A stretch of 64,000 nucleotides of DNA, taken from the NCBI GenBank assembly GCA_964573775.1, contig CAZNKU010000001.1, forward strand, positions 1 to 64,000. The letters run 5' to 3'. Below are positions 8,426-15,319 of the stretch, one piece after another. This DNA comes from CAZNKU01 sp964573775. GTDB lineage: Bacteria; Bacillota; Clostridia; Monoglobales; Firm-18. The notes below the pieces were generated by a model. The model did no database searches. It worked only from the letters and a program-made list of their open reading frames with translations, and was not told the DNA's origin. Each line of letters starts with the position of its first letter. The stretch's first letter is position 1. A program made the position numbers and the translations under genes.

Positions 8426-9400
8426 ATGATCAAAAAATTAATATCCGTTTTTTGTTGTTTTATGTTGTTATTGTCTATTAGTGCCTGCCAGAAAAAAGAA
8501 ATTCCTGCTATAGCAACTCTTGACGGCGAAAATATAGATGAAGCATGTTTTAAATATTATTTCACTGAACTAAGAAAAGAAATGCAGAATCTATATGGTG
8601 AAGTTTCATGGCATGAAGCTACATTTGATGGAAAACCGGCATTGGAATATGTAAGAGAGCGTGCGCTTCAAGCTGCCGTTGAAGAAAAAATTATTACAGA
8701 TAAAGCTAAGGAGGATAACATTTCCCTTTCTGCCGAAGACAAAAAAGAAATAGATTCTATAAAACAAAACTGGATTAGTATGTATGGAAGTAAAAGTGAG
8801 TTTCAAGATGCCATTAAAACAAATTACGGTTTATCTGCAGAACAGTTTGATTACATGTTAGAAGCGGTTTATTACAGAAAACATTTAGTCGAAAAATATG
8901 TTGTAGATGAAAAAATATCTGAATATTACAATAACAAGGTTGTTAAAGTAAAACACATCCTTATACCTACGATTGACCTTGGTACTAATGCTCCTTTAAC
9001 CGAGGATGAACTCAAGGTTGCCCAAAATAAAATTAATAAAGTTCTTAAAGAAATTGAAAAAGGTAAGGATTTTGATTCTTTAGTTGCTGAATATACCTCC
9101 GATCAAGATACTTTCTATTATGTTGGAGAAGGATATTCACTTAATATTGATGGTAGCCTTGGAGCTGGTATGGTTTCTGAATTTGAAACCTCAGCTTTTG
9201 AACTTAAAGTTGGTGATGTTAGTAGTATAGTAGAATCACCGTACGGTTATCATATTATTAAAAGATATGAAAATGATGAAGCAATGTATCATATTGCAAA
9301 AGAAAATCTTGCTACTATAATATTTACAGATATACTTGAAGAATGGAAGGCTCAGAAAAGTCTTGTAATAGATAATAGTATATACAATAACTATGAGTAA
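8426..9400 (+). CDS. PpiC-type peptidylprolyl isomerase lipoprotein (PrsA/SurA-like)
   Basis: A predicted surface-anchored foldase for exported proteins. It has a signal peptide (MIKKLISVFCCFMLLLSI) ending in a lipobox with cysteine 21 (ISAC), then a SurA-N-like helical region (residues about 35-165) and a PpiC rotamase domain beginning at VKVKHILIPTIDL (about 173-185) and running to PYGYHIIKRYE (about 280). At 324 residues the size fits PrsA relatives. It follows mfd by 56 bases, an arrangement frequent in Clostridia, and ends at an intrinsic terminator. A specific client is not evident. Confidence 0.88.
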   Translation: MIKKLISVFCCFMLLLSISACQKKEIPAIATLDGENIDEACFKYYFTELRKEMQNLYGEVSWHEATFDGKPALEYVRERALQAAVEEKIITDKAKEDNISLSAEDKKEIDSIKQNWISMYGSKSEFQDAIKTNYGLSAEQFDYMLEAVYYRKHLVEKYVVDEKISEYYNNKVVKVKHILIPTIDLGTNAPLTEDELKVAQNKINKVLKEIEKGKDFDSLVAEYTSDQDTFYYVGEGYSLNIDGSLGAGMVSEFETSAFELKVGDVSSIVESPYGYHIIKRYENDEAMYHIAKENLATIIFTDILEEWKAQKSLVIDNSIYNNYE

Positions 9401-9404
9401 TTTT

Positions 9405-9436
9405 GAGCCCGTTTACATACGGGCTTAATATTTTGG
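9405..9436 (+). terminator. Intrinsic terminator after the PpiC lipoprotein gene
   Basis: A 7-bp stem AGCCCGT/ACGGGCT (9406-9412 with 9419-9425), loop TTACAT, followed by an A/T-rich tail with a short T run. The weak T tract means termination may be partial before the FHA gene. Confidence 0.7.
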
Positions 9437-9448
9437 AGGGTAAAATTA

Positions 9449-9892
9449 ATGATTAATGTTTTTGCGTCATTATTAAAATATATTTTTATCACCATAATAT
9501 ACATATTTATTTTCGCAATCATCAGAATGATTTTTCTTGATATACGCAGTATGAATGTTCGCAGAAACAGAATGGCACCAAAAAACTGTGCTTATCTTGA
9601 GCTTATGAATGATACAGAAACATTATATTTTGATGTTAAGCAATTTTATCCTATGACAAGTGAAGTTATTGTAATTGGCAGAGCATCCGGATGCACAATA
9701 CAAATAGACGATTTTTATCTTTCAGGAAAACATGTTCAATTATGGTATGAAGATGAAGAGTGGCATATTCAGGATATGGGAAGTACAAATGGCACATACA
9801 TTAATGGTAAGAAAATGAAAAAAAATGAATTTATTTTGGATAACGGTGACAGATTCAGAATAGGTCAGCTCGAATTTATGGTGGTGTTATAA
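9449..9892 (+). CDS. Membrane-anchored FHA domain protein
   Basis: An N-terminal membrane helix (residues about 8-30, KYIFITIIYIFIFAIIRMIF) is followed by a cytoplasmic forkhead-associated domain (about 65-147) with all core phosphothreonine-binding residues: GRASGC, the serine and histidine in LSGKHVQLW, and GSTNGTYING. FHA domains read phosphothreonine, usually made by PASTA-type Ser/Thr kinases; no kinase lies in the window. It overlaps the following FtsW/RodA gene by one base (ATAATG), so the two are translationally coupled. The order FHA, SEDS polymerase, class B PBP recalls actinobacterial fhaB-rodA-pbpA, suggesting phospho-dependent control of wall synthesis (inference). Confidence 0.9.
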   Translation: MINVFASLLKYIFITIIYIFIFAIIRMIFLDIRSMNVRRNRMAPKNCAYLELMNDTETLYFDVKQFYPMTSEVIVIGRASGCTIQIDDFYLSGKHVQLWYEDEEWHIQDMGSTNGTYINGKKMKKNEFILDNGDRFRIGQLEFMVVL

Positions 9893-11106
9893 TGAAAAAA
9901 ATTTCTCTGAAAAATCCCGCTGTATTATTGGTAATTATCAATGTTATAGCATTTGGTATGTTACACGCCTATCTTACACCTGATAATTTCAGAATTTTAT
10001 ATACCGGACTTTCATTGCTTGTAATATCAGTTATAACATATCTTTCAATTTATTACGGTCGCATGGGAGATACTTATCTGTTCCCGATAGCATACCTATT
10101 GGTAACGCTTGGTGTAATTATGATATGTCGTATAAATTATAATAATGGTATGAAACAGATACTGTGGTATTTAATTTCTGTTATTGCTTTTTATGCTTCA
10201 TATTTTTGTTATAGATATATAAAATTTTTACCAAAAATAAAATGGATTTATTTTGCCGGCGGTATTTTTTTGTTTATTATAACATTGATATTCGGTTCGG
10301 AAATTAACGGGGCAAAAAACTGGATTTCTATCGGAAAATTCAGTATTCAGCCGTCTGAAATTATAAAGCTTTTCTTTGTTTTCTTTTTGGCGTCTTATTA
10401 TTCTGCCAAAGAGAAAAGATTGTATGGCACAATTAAAGAAAGATATGTTGTAATGGTTTGTGCGTATATGTATCTTGGATTTTTGGTTATTCAACGTGAA
10501 TGGGGAATTATGCTGTTGTTTTTTTTCACATATATGATTATGGAATATGTGTTTGAGAATGACCTTAAAATTATTATTGGTAATTTCTTTATGGCGAGTA
10601 TAGGTTGTTATATAGGCTATTGTTGTTTGTGGCATATTCAAGTGCGCGTCAGTACATGGCTTAATCCTTGGGCTGACATTTCGGGTACAGGCTACCAGAT
10701 AAGTCAATCACTTTTCGCAATTTCTTCAGGTGGCTTTTTTGGAACAGGTCTTGGACAGGGTAATCCGGAATATATTCCTGAAGTTCATTCGGATTTTATA
10801 TTTTCGGCAATTTGTGAAGAGTTAGGTTTATTTGGTGGTTTTGCAATCATTCTTTTGTTTTTTATTTTTACTTACAGGGGTATAAAAATTGCCCTTAAAT
10901 TACCTGACTGTTTTGATAAATGTGTGGCTGTCGGACTTACTTTTATGTTTGGTATGCAGACTTTTATAATTATAGGCGGTGTAATAAAAATGATACCTAT
11001 GACCGGTATAACATTACCGTTTATAAGTTACGGAGGCAGTTCATTACTTGCAAGTTTTATATCTTTAGGTATTTTACAGGCAATTTCTGCAAAGGAGAGT
11101 AAATGA
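9892..11106 (+). CDS. FtsW/RodA/SpoVE family peptidoglycan glycosyltransferase
   Basis: A SEDS-family lipid II polymerase, an integral membrane protein with about ten hydrophobic segments. Family hallmarks include GAKNWISIGKFSIQPSEIIK (residues about 140-160), GTGYQISQSLFAISSGGFFG (about 265-285), HSDFIFSAICEELG and the C-terminal PFISYGGSSLLAS. Its gene overlaps the upstream FHA gene by one base and the downstream PBP gene by four, so the SEDS polymerase and class B transpeptidase are probably a cognate pair. Whether it serves elongation, division or sporulation cannot be told from sequence alone. Confidence 0.93.
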   Translation: MKKISLKNPAVLLVIINVIAFGMLHAYLTPDNFRILYTGLSLLVISVITYLSIYYGRMGDTYLFPIAYLLVTLGVIMICRINYNNGMKQILWYLISVIAFYASYFCYRYIKFLPKIKWIYFAGGIFLFIITLIFGSEINGAKNWISIGKFSIQPSEIIKLFFVFFLASYYSAKEKRLYGTIKERYVVMVCAYMYLGFLVIQREWGIMLLFFFTYMIMEYVFENDLKIIIGNFFMASIGCYIGYCCLWHIQVRVSTWLNPWADISGTGYQISQSLFAISSGGFFGTGLGQGNPEYIPEVHSDFIFSAICEELGLFGGFAIILLFFIFTYRGIKIALKLPDCFDKCVAVGLTFMFGMQTFIIIGGVIKMIPMTGITLPFISYGGSSLLASFISLGILQAISAKESK

Positions 11107-12491
11107 TGACAAATAAAAGAGTTATTAAAGTTTTAATTTTACTTTCCTTTATGTATTTATCGCTTATCGGATATCTTACATATATTGAATTTTTTCAACG
11201 AGAAACATTGGTAAACCATTCTGCCAACCAAAGGAACTTTGATATTGAAGATATAAAAAAAAGAGGCAATATTACCGATATAAACGGAATAATTCTTGCT
11301 GAAAGTGTTGATTCTGTAAGATATTATCCTTATAAGGGAATGTATTCACACATAATAGGCTATAATTCAACACAATACCAAAGATGCAATCTTGAAAAAA
11401 CATATAATGATCAATTACTTGCTGTAAATAAGCTTTCATCTGTGTTAGGTTCTTCCGGTAATGAATATGGACACAACCTTGTTCTTACAATAGACCATTC
11501 AATACAGGAATATGCTTACGGACTTTTAGGAGAAAGTAATGGGTGTGTAATTGCTATGGATCCTAACACCGGTGCTGTAATTGCAATGGTAAGTAAGCCG
11601 GATTTTGATCCTAATGAAGATGAACTGCTTAAAAACTGGAATAATCTTGTTGATGATGAAAATGACCCCTTTGTTGCCAGAGCAACTTCCGGACTTTATG
11701 CACCCGGTTCCACATTTAAGTTGCTTACTGCTCTTTCGGCTGTGGAAAACAGTTGTGATGATATGACGTTTGAAGATAACGGCAAAGTTACAATTGGCGG
11801 AAAAGTATTTGAAAATCAGGGTGGCAAAAAATATGGTTATACAGATATAAAAACAGGATTTAAAAATTCAAGCAATGTTGTTTTTTGTACCTTAGGAAAT
11901 AAACTTGGCGGCGACGAGCTTTACGATATCGCAACACGCTTTGGTTTTAATAAAAAATTTGAGTTTGATCTTGAGTTTCAAAAAAGTGAATTTCCTGAAA
12001 ATGTGAACGATGATGCTCATGTTGCATCACTTGCCATAGGTCAGGGTGATATGCTTGCAACACCACTTCAGATGGCGATGGTTACATGTGGTATTGCAAA
12101 TAAAGGGGTTATAATGAAGCCATATCTTGTTGATAGTGTTGTATCACATGAAAATAAACTTATAAAGAAAATAAAACCGTCGGTATTATATAATGCTTCT
12201 GATTATTCAGACACAGCAGAAGTTGTTGAAATGATGATTGAAACAGTTAAAAGCGGAACAGGAACTACCGCAGCAATAAAAGGTATAACAGTTGCTGGCA
12301 AAACAGGAACTTCAGAAAACGAATATACTGATTTATACAGCGATAAACAACATACATGGTTTGTATCTTTTGCGCCTGCATATAATCCTGAAATAGTTGT
12401 AGTAGTAATGAGGGAATATAGCGGAGGAAGCGGTGGAGGAGACTGTGCACCTATTGCAAGAGAAATTATAAAAAAATATTTAAATAAATAG
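11103..12491 (+). CDS. Class B penicillin-binding protein (PbpA-like transpeptidase)
   Basis: A D,D-transpeptidase that cross-links peptidoglycan. One N-terminal membrane helix (residues about 7-29) anchors it. Catalytic motifs are SxxK in GSTFKLL (S about 202), SxN in KNSSNVVF (about 255) and KTG in AGKTGTSEN (about 399). At 462 residues it is a short class B PBP with a small N-terminal pedestal (about 50-150), like actinobacterial PbpA, and lacks PASTA domains. It is the last gene of the FHA-SEDS-PBP unit; the rplU promoter begins at the base after its stop codon. Confidence 0.93.
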   Translation: MMTNKRVIKVLILLSFMYLSLIGYLTYIEFFQRETLVNHSANQRNFDIEDIKKRGNITDINGIILAESVDSVRYYPYKGMYSHIIGYNSTQYQRCNLEKTYNDQLLAVNKLSSVLGSSGNEYGHNLVLTIDHSIQEYAYGLLGESNGCVIAMDPNTGAVIAMVSKPDFDPNEDELLKNWNNLVDDENDPFVARATSGLYAPGSTFKLLTALSAVENSCDDMTFEDNGKVTIGGKVFENQGGKKYGYTDIKTGFKNSSNVVFCTLGNKLGGDELYDIATRFGFNKKFEFDLEFQKSEFPENVNDDAHVASLAIGQGDMLATPLQMAMVTCGIANKGVIMKPYLVDSVVSHENKLIKKIKPSVLYNASDYSDTAEVVEMMIETVKSGTGTTAAIKGITVAGKTGTSENEYTDLYSDKQHTWFVSFAPAYNPEIVVVVMREYSGGSGGGDCAPIAREIIKKYLNK

Positions 12492-12520
12492 TTGACAAAC
12501 GGTATTATTTGTGATATTAT
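12492..12520 (+). promoter_or_regulatory. Sigma-A promoter of the rplU operon
   Basis: TTGACA at 12492-12497, 17-base spacer, TATTAT at 12515-12520. The -35 box starts immediately after the TAG stop of the upstream PBP gene. A start near 12527 would give an approximately 78-base leader before rplU. Confidence 0.85.
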
Positions 12521-12600
12521 ATTACGGTATCCGCACGAAATTGGTTTTAAATGTCACTCTGACATACCTGTTAGGCGAGTTTTTGATTAAGGAGGTGCGT
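12521..12600 (+). ncRNA. Candidate L21 leader (rplU 5' regulatory RNA)
   Basis: The leader upstream of rplU holds a hairpin ATGTCA-CTC-TGACAT (12551-12565) and a long-range pairing CGCAC (12532-12536) with GTGCG (12595-12599), the latter abutting the GGAGG ribosome site at 12591-12594. An L21 leader motif is known in this position in Firmicutes. The pairing could let free L21 or an alternative fold control translation of rplU and rpmA. Position and structure are seen; membership of the Rfam family is inferred. Confidence 0.6.
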
Positions 12601-12604
12601 TTCG

Positions 12605-12916
12605 ATGTACGCAGTAATTGAAACAGGCGGTAAGCAGTACAAAGTTTCTGAAGGCGACGTAATCTATGTTGAAAAATTAGATGTTGAAGCTGGTGCTGAT
12701 GTAGCGTTTGACAAAGTTTTACTAATCGGCGAAGGTAGCGACGTTAAAGTTGGTGCTCCTGTTGTTGATGGCGTTTCTGTAGCCGGTAAGGTTATCAAGA
12801 ACGATAAGGCTAAAAAAGTTGTTGTTTACAAGTATAAACCTAAAAAGGGTTATCACAAGAAGCAGGGACACAGACAGCCTTACACAAAAGTTGAAATCAC
12901 AAAGATTAATGGTTAA
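12605..12916 (+). CDS. rplU: 50S ribosomal protein L21
   Basis: 103 residues, beginning MYAVIETGGKQYKVSEGD and ending in the typical basic KKGYHKKQGHRQPYTKVEI. L21 binds 23S rRNA in the large subunit. Strong GGAGG site and a dedicated promoter and structured leader lie upstream. The next gene is rpmA only 39 bases on; the Prp (YsxB) protease gene that normally sits between rplU and rpmA in Firmicutes is absent. Confidence 0.98.
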   Translation: MYAVIETGGKQYKVSEGDVIYVEKLDVEAGADVAFDKVLLIGEGSDVKVGAPVVDGVSVAGKVIKNDKAKKVVVYKYKPKKGYHKKQGHRQPYTKVEITKING

Positions 12917-12955
12917 TTTTTAATTTACTTATTCAGATTAGCGAGGTGAAAATAA

Positions 12956-13216
12956 ATGGCTCATAAGAAAGGTGTCGGTAGTACTAAAAACGGCAGAGAT
13001 TCAGAGTCCAAAAGACTTGGTGTCAAAAGAGCTGACGGTCAGCCGGTATTGGCAGGTAACATCCTTGTTCGTCAGAGAGGAACAAAGATTCACCCTGGTA
13101 TAAATGTTGCTAAGGGTAAGGATGATACTTTATTTGCTCTTGTTGACGGTAGAGTTAAATTCGAACGTAAAGGTAAAGATCAGAAACAGGTTAGTGTTTA
13201 TACATTAGCTCAGTAA
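12956..13216 (+). CDS. rpmA: 50S ribosomal protein L27 (short form without N-terminal extension)
   Basis: 86 residues, beginning MAHKKGVGSTKNGRDSESKRLG, with L27's flexible N-terminus that reaches the peptidyl transferase centre. Most Firmicutes L27 proteins carry about nine extra residues ending in a Prp cleavage site (...QFFA). Here an in-frame TAA lies directly before the ATG (12953-12955), so no extension can be made. This matches the missing prp gene between rplU and rpmA. GAGGTG Shine-Dalgarno precedes the start, and an intrinsic terminator follows. Confidence 0.98.
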   Translation: MAHKKGVGSTKNGRDSESKRLGVKRADGQPVLAGNILVRQRGTKIHPGINVAKGKDDTLFALVDGRVKFERKGKDQKQVSVYTLAQ

Positions 13217-13222
13217 GTTTTT

Positions 13223-13260
13223 AAAGGACTGTTGGTAAATTAACAGTCCTTTATTATTTA
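13223..13260 (+). terminator. Intrinsic terminator after rpmA
   Basis: An 11-bp perfect stem AAAGGACTGTT/AACAGTCCTTT (13223-13233 with 13242-13252), 8-base loop, then a T/A-rich tail. It separates the ribosomal protein genes from obgE. Confidence 0.88.
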
Positions 13261-13285
13261 TTGTTACAAAAGTCGGAGGATTATA

Positions 13286-14548
13286 ATGTTTGTTGATATT
13301 GCAAATATAACAGTAAAAGGTGGTCACGGAGGTAATGGTGCAGTTGCTTTTCATCGTGAAAAATATGTTGCTGCAGGTGGTCCTGACGGCGGTGACGGCG
13401 GTAGAGGCGGCAGTGTAATTTTAAAAGTTGATACTAATCTTGCAACACTTATGGATTTTCGTTACAAAAAGAAATATGTGGCAGAAAATGGCAAGGACGG
13501 TTCAGGATTAAAAATGAAAGGTAAATCTGGAGAAAATCTTATTATTTTAGTTCCTCTTGGAACTTTAGTTAAAGACGTTAAGACCGGCAAAATTATAGCA
13601 GATTTGAATAGTGTTGATTCAGAGTTTGTTGCAGCTCGCGGAGGTAACGGAGGCTGGGGTAATGCTCATTTCTCAACAGCGACCAGACAAACACCTAATT
13701 TTGCTAAAAGCGGTAAGCAAGGTCAGGAACGTGAAATAACCCTTGAACTAAAACTTATTGCTGACATTGGTTTGCTTGGATTCCCTAATGTCGGTAAATC
13801 TACTCTTTTATCTGTTGTAAGTGATGCAAGACCTAAAATTGCAAATTATCATTTTACTACACTTATACCTAACCTTGGTGTTGTTAAAATGTTTGATGAT
13901 AACATAATTATGGCAGATATCCCCGGTATTATAGAGGGTGCCAACGAAGGTGTTGGATTAGGTCACGACTTTTTAAGACACATTGAAAGAACAAAACTGT
14001 TAATACATGTTGTTGATGTATCAGGATGTGAAGGCAGAAACCCTGTTGAGGACTTTGATCTTATCAATAATGAATTAAAAAAATACAGTGAAGTTCTATC
14101 TGAAAAAATACAGATTGTGGCTGCAAACAAAACAGATGTTTCTACTGAAAATCTCGAAGAATTCACAAAGGAATTAAATAGCAGAGGCTATGAGGTTTTT
14201 CCAATTTCTGCAGCAACTAACCAGGGTGTCGATAAACTTTTAAAATACGCATATGAACAGCTTAAGTCAATACCTGAAACAGAATTTGAAATCGAAGAAA
14301 TTGAAGCAGATGTTGTTGAACTAAGTGATGATTTTGTTGTATATGTAGATGAATACGGAGTATATAATGTTGAAGGTGAGCAAGCTGAATATATCGTTAA
14401 TTCCACAAATTTTGATGATAACGAAAGCTTAAGCTACTTCCAGAGAGTTCTTCGCAAAAAAGGTATAATTGATATGCTTGAACAAGAGGGTATAAAAGAT
14501 GGAGATACTGTTCGTATGGCAGAGGTAGAGTTTGATTATTACAGATAA
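13286..14548 (+). CDS. obgE: GTPase Obg/CgtA
   Basis: A ribosome-associated GTPase involved in 50S maturation and, in Bacillus, in stress and sporulation signalling. Three domains are visible: the glycine-rich Obg fold (residues 1-158, GGHGGNGAVAFHREKYV), the G domain (G1 GFPNVGKSTLLSV about 165-177, G3 DIPGIIEGA about 212, G4 NKTD about 282) and a C-terminal OCT domain (about 340-420, ending EGIKDGDTVRMAEVEFDY). Length 420 is normal. It follows rpmA as in many bacteria and precedes rex. Confidence 0.97.
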   Translation: MFVDIANITVKGGHGGNGAVAFHREKYVAAGGPDGGDGGRGGSVILKVDTNLATLMDFRYKKKYVAENGKDGSGLKMKGKSGENLIILVPLGTLVKDVKTGKIIADLNSVDSEFVAARGGNGGWGNAHFSTATRQTPNFAKSGKQGQEREITLELKLIADIGLLGFPNVGKSTLLSVVSDARPKIANYHFTTLIPNLGVVKMFDDNIIMADIPGIIEGANEGVGLGHDFLRHIERTKLLIHVVDVSGCEGRNPVEDFDLINNELKKYSEVLSEKIQIVAANKTDVSTENLEEFTKELNSRGYEVFPISAATNQGVDKLLKYAYEQLKSIPETEFEIEEIEADVVELSDDFVVYVDEYGVYNVEGEQAEYIVNSTNFDDNESLSYFQRVLRKKGIIDMLEQEGIKDGDTVRMAEVEFDYYR

Positions 14549-14565
14549 TTAGAGGTGAATATATA

Positions 14566-15207
14566 ATGGCTGATATGAGTAAAAAGGTTTCTGTCGAGGT
14601 TATAAAAAGACTTCCCAGATATTACCGATATCTCAAGGATTTGGCAGATAATGGTGTTACAAGAATTTCTTCTCATGTTTTAGGAGAAAAAATGAACATT
14701 ACTGCATCTCAGATTCGTCAGGATTTAAACTGCTTTGGTGGTTTTGGTCAGCAGGGATACGGTTATAATGTTGAAGCTCTTTACAATGCTATTGGAGAAA
14801 TTTTAGGTCTTCATAACGGACATAAAATTATTGTTGTCGGTGCCGGACATTTGGGACAAGCACTTTTAAATTATAAATCATTTGAAAAAAGAGGTTTTAA
14901 AATTATAGGTGTTTTCGATATAAAAGAAGAACTTATCGGTCAGGATATGGGGGGACTTAAAGTATTGCATATTGATTCCCTCGAAGATTTCATTAAGAAT
15001 GAAAAGCCTGATATTGCAGTTCTTTCTGTTCCAAAATCATCTGCAAACAGCGTTGCACAAAAGCTTGTGTCATTCGGAATTAAAGGTTTTATGAATTTTT
15101 GCTATATAGATATCGATGTACCTGAAGATGTATGTGTTGAAAATATTCATCTTTCAGATACTCTTATGACTTTGTCATACCGTTTAAAAAATGCACAAAA
15201 TAATTAA
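14566..15207 (+). CDS. rex: Redox-sensing transcriptional repressor Rex
   Basis: Senses the NADH/NAD+ ratio and represses fermentation and NADH-linked genes. 213 residues: an N-terminal winged helix (about 10-80, ITASQIRQDLNCFGGFGQQGYGY) and a Rossmann NAD(H)-binding domain with VVGAGHLGQALLNY (about 87-100) and a C-terminal swapped helix (HLSDTLMTLSYRLKN). It lies 17 bases after obgE and may share its transcript. No clear Rex operator was recognised upstream of it. Confidence 0.96.
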   Translation: MADMSKKVSVEVIKRLPRYYRYLKDLADNGVTRISSHVLGEKMNITASQIRQDLNCFGGFGQQGYGYNVEALYNAIGEILGLHNGHKIIVVGAGHLGQALLNYKSFEKRGFKIIGVFDIKEELIGQDMGGLKVLHIDSLEDFIKNEKPDIAVLSVPKSSANSVAQKLVSFGIKGFMNFCYIDIDVPEDVCVENIHLSDTLMTLSYRLKNAQNN

Positions 15208-15218
15208 TTACAAAATTA

Positions 15219-15248
15219 TTGACATAACAATATACAATGGGGTATAAT
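15219..15248 (+). promoter_or_regulatory. Consensus promoter ahead of glnN
   Basis: TTGACA at 15219-15224 and TATAAT at 15243-15248 with an 18-base spacer, both perfect hexamers. Transcription would begin near 15255, only about ten bases before the hairpin of an intrinsic terminator, so full-length glnN mRNA from this promoter requires readthrough. Confidence 0.85.
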
Positions 15249-15263
15249 GTTAATTGTAATGAG

Positions 15264-15294
15264 GCACTGCGAATGCTTTTGCGGTGCTTTTTTT
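15264..15294 (+). terminator. Terminator/attenuator in the glnN leader
   Basis: A 7-bp stem GCACTGC/GCGGTGC (15264-15270 with 15281-15287, one G-T wobble), 10-base loop, then seven T residues (15288-15294). It sits between a perfect promoter and the GTG of glnN at 15320. It can end rex readthrough and can also attenuate the glnN promoter, giving a roughly 40-base RNA unless antitermination occurs. Confidence 0.75.
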
Positions 15295-15319
15295 AAATGT
15301 GTAATACGGAGGTTTTACA

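Noticed and set aside
15249..15319. ANTAR-target RNA or glutamine riboswitch ahead of glnN
   Set aside because: Only one hairpin is visible, its 10-base loop does not match the paired hexaloop ANTAR pattern, and I could not match a glutamine riboswitch. I kept only the plain promoter-terminator observation.
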